Part shown: positions 5,882 to 7,295 of the stretch, in pieces | How the letters are laid out: each line of letters opens with the position of its first letter | Numbering within the stretch: the stretch's first letter is position 1 | NCBI GenBank assembly: GCA_937876395.1 | Contig: CALEIM010000155.1 | Location: 1-7,295 of the forward strand | DNA from: an uncultured Wenzhouxiangella sp. | GTDB taxonomy: Bacteria; Pseudomonadota; Gammaproteobacteria; Xanthomonadales; Wenzhouxiangellaceae | Direction: 5' to 3' | Length of the DNA: 7,295 nt | The notes under the pieces: model-generated | What the model saw: the letters and a program-made list of their open reading frames with translations, nothing else | What the model was told of the DNA's origin: nothing | The model's database searches: none | Program-made: the position numbers and the translations under genes

Positions 5882-6604
5882 ATGCACAAGAACGTTCTCA
5901 CCGCGATCGCTGCGGTGGCTCTGGCCATGCCGGCCATGGCCCAGAATCTGGAAAGTGAACAAGGCCAGCTTGGCTACGCAATCGGTTATGAGTTTGGTGC
6001 CGAGCTCAACGGCTACGATATTGATATTGATCTTGAGGCAGTGTTTCAGGCCGTTCGCGATGCTTACGGCGGGCAAGAGCCACGTCTGGAAGTTGCCGAG
6101 ATGCGCGAACAGATGATGGCGCTGCAGGAAAGGATCCGGCGCGAGCGGATGGAGGCTTTCGAGGCTCTGGCCGAGGAAAACCAGACGCGTGCCGAAGAAT
6201 TTCTGAGCGATAACCGTGCCAGAAGCGGCATGGTGGCCCTGCCCAGCGGCGTGCAGTATCGGATCATCGACGAGGGCATTGGTTCTCGTCCAGGCCTGGA
6301 AGACATCGTCACCGTCCACTACCGTGGCTCGAAAATCGACGGTCGCGAATTCGACAGTTCATTTCGCCGTGGCGTCCCGGCCGTATTCCAGGTCAATTCC
6401 GTCATCGAGGGCTGGCAGGAAGTGCTGCCCTTGATGAGAGAGGGTGCCGAATGGCAGATTTTCCTGCCGCCGGAACTGGCCTTTGGGGTACGCGGTGATC
6501 CGCCCATCATCGGTCCCAATGAGGCGCTCAAGTTCGACCTCAGGCTGGTTCAGATCGGCGCACCGGAAGGTTATGAAGATCAGGCGCCGGCGCCTGGCCA
6601 GTAA
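5882..6604 (+). CDS. Periplasmic FKBP-type peptidyl-prolyl cis-trans isomerase (FkpA/Mip family)
   Basis: A 240-residue exported folding catalyst that isomerises X-Pro bonds and usually also acts as a chaperone for envelope proteins. A signal peptide covers 1-20 (KNVLTAIAAVALAMPAMA, cleavage after AMA before Gln21). Residues 27-115 form the FKBP_N dimerisation/helical domain (QLGYAIGYEFGAEL, IDIDLEAVFQAVRDA, then a long charged helix around 70-112). The FKBP domain spans about 120-226: LPSGVQYRII, VTVHYRG (144-149), EFDSS (156-160), VFQVNSVIEGWQE (168-180), LPPELAFGVRG (195-205) and LKFDLRLVQIG (216-226). Most FKBP12 active-site residues have counterparts (Tyr147, Phe157, Asp158, Phe169, Val174, Ile175, Trp178, Phe218), but the usual Tyr of LAYGxxG is Phe201. 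The C-terminal tail is Pro/Ala/Gln-rich. The ATG at 5882 is chosen because it gives a clean signal peptide and follows GGAGG at 5873-5877. It is divergent from pspA and followed 3 nt later by the Nudix gene. Confidence 0.93.
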   Translation: MHKNVLTAIAAVALAMPAMAQNLESEQGQLGYAIGYEFGAELNGYDIDIDLEAVFQAVRDAYGGQEPRLEVAEMREQMMALQERIRRERMEAFEALAEENQTRAEEFLSDNRARSGMVALPSGVQYRIIDEGIGSRPGLEDIVTVHYRGSKIDGREFDSSFRRGVPAVFQVNSVIEGWQEVLPLMREGAEWQIFLPPELAFGVRGDPPIIGPNEALKFDLRLVQIGAPEGYEDQAPAPGQ

Positions 6605-6607
6605 GAT

Positions 6608-7210
6608 TTGAGCAAGCCTGGCGCGCCGTCGCTCAAGGAGCTGGCGGCGCGGCTCTATCCCCTTCAGACCCCGCTGGATGAACTGCCGGTAGTTGGTTAT
6701 CGGGCACCGGGCCCAGCCGCGGCGCTGCGCCCGGCCGCGGTTCTGGTCGCCGTAGTCGATCAAAACGAGCCGTCGGTAGTGCTGACCGTGCGCAGCCGCG
6801 CCATGTCGCTGCACGCCGGCCAGGTCGCGCTGCCGGGCGGCCGTCCTGAAGCGGGCGAGACCTTTCCGTTGGAAACGGCAATGCGCGAAACCGCCGAAGA
6901 GACCGGCATCCGCGCCGATTCCATTCAGCCGCTCGGTCTGCTCGGTCGCCATGACACCATCACCGGCTTCCGGGTTGTGCCGGTCGTCGCCCGCATCCTG
7001 GGTCAGCCGGTGCTCAAGCCCTGCCCGGATGAAGTCGAGGATATCTTTACCGTGCCGCTCAGCCGGGTGCTGACCACCGCCAACTACCGTCATCACAGCG
7101 TCTGCCGAGCCAATCACGTCCATCAACTGGTGACCCTGGCCCATCCGCATCCACGCTGGATGATCTGGGGTGCCACGGCCGCGATTCTTCATCAGCTCAG
7201 CGCACTCTGA
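6608..7210 (+). CDS. Nudix hydrolase of the CoA pyrophosphatase type (NudL/UPF0035 family)
   Basis: A 200-residue protein expected to hydrolyse CoA or acyl-CoA derivatives to 4'-phosphopantetheine species and 3',5'-ADP, a housekeeping step in cofactor turnover. The UPF0035 signature LTVRSRAMSLHAGQVALPGG (59-78) runs directly into the Nudix box, ending RETAEETGI (93-101) with metal-binding Glu94, Glu97 and Glu98. From Gly78 the spacing to Arg93 is one residue longer than the classic Nudix box, which I recall is also true of NudL and NUDT7. IWGATAAIL (186-194) is typical of the family's C-terminus. The start is forced to TTG at 6608: the FKBP stop TAA (6602-6604) lies in the same frame just upstream, and the first in-frame ATG (6803) is inside the conserved signature. 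No strong Shine-Dalgarno is seen, so translation probably depends on ribosomes finishing the FKBP gene. Substrate is inferred from family only. Confidence 0.9.
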   Translation: MSKPGAPSLKELAARLYPLQTPLDELPVVGYRAPGPAAALRPAAVLVAVVDQNEPSVVLTVRSRAMSLHAGQVALPGGRPEAGETFPLETAMRETAEETGIRADSIQPLGLLGRHDTITGFRVVPVVARILGQPVLKPCPDEVEDIFTVPLSRVLTTANYRHHSVCRANHVHQLVTLAHPHPRWMIWGATAAILHQLSAL

Positions 7211-7239
7211 ATGTCACAGTAATAGCGACGGGGTACACT
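7211..7239 (+). promoter_or_regulatory. Weak candidate promoter for the gene starting at 7268
   Basis: ATGTCA (7211-7216, 4 of 6 to TTGACA) and TACACT (7234-7239) are 17 bp apart. Transcription would start near 7246, about 22 nt before the next ATG. The -10 lies in the loop of an inverted repeat ACGGGG-N10-CCCCGT (7228-7249), which could instead be a short terminator-like hairpin without a U run. Confidence 0.3.
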
Positions 7240-7267
7240 AACGCCCCGTTACTCGCGACCGCAAAAC

Positions 7268-7295
7268 ATGATCATTCGAATCGAGCACGACGACG
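7268..7295 (+). CDS. Start of an unidentified gene, cut by the window edge
   Basis: An ATG at 7268 opens a frame of nine codons (MIIRIEHDD) that runs off the window. There is no clear Shine-Dalgarno before it. It is too short to identify; support is only its position after a promoter-like stretch and the absence of a stop. Confidence 0.35.

Noticed and set aside
7211..7222. ATG immediately after the Nudix stop
   Set aside because: It meets a stop after three codons (M-S-Q).

Overview
The window is a GC-rich, gene-dense bacterial chromosomal segment. It holds a complete pspA-pspB-pspC cluster behind a near-perfect sigma-54 promoter, a periplasmic FkpA/Mip-type FKBP, and genes for dTDP-rhamnose and GDP-mannose synthesis. 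This set points to a gammaproteobacterium; a GC-rich environmental lineage near Xanthomonadales/Chromatiales is my guess from gene content, not a proven placement. I saw no mobile element, CRISPR array, tRNA or rRNA.

Layout. Positions 1-3124 (+) carry the 3' part of rmlD (dTDP-4-dehydrorhamnose reductase), a bifunctional mannose-1-phosphate guanylyltransferase/phosphomannose isomerase whose start overlaps the rmlD stop, and a DUF1684 lipoprotein. These look like one transcription unit at the end of a surface-polysaccharide sugar-nucleotide cluster. Positions 3166-5555 (-) run, in transcription order, pspA, pspB, pspC, a 79-residue two-helix membrane protein of unknown function, then a crotonase-family enoyl-CoA hydratase that has its own likely -10 element. 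Positions 5882-7210 (+) carry an exported FKBP-type peptidyl-prolyl isomerase followed 3 nt later by a Nudix hydrolase of the CoA pyrophosphatase type. The first nine codons of a further gene may begin at 7268.

The 326-bp region between pspA and the FKBP gene (5556-5881) is the most informative part. Reading toward pspA it holds a pair of 12-bp direct repeats exactly 20 bp apart (candidate PspF activator boxes), an IHF-like site, an exact TGGCAC-N5-TTGCT sigma-54 promoter, and a Shine-Dalgarno for pspA. This matches the known logic of the enterobacterial psp promoter. However, pspF, which lies divergently next to pspA in enterobacteria, is absent here: the divergent gene is the FKBP, with its own sigma-70-like promoter. 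The region therefore pairs an inner-membrane stress response (PspABC) with a periplasmic folding catalyst.

No wholly new system is evident. The points most worth following are the reconstructed psp control region, the missing neighbouring pspF, and the unrecognised small membrane protein after pspC.
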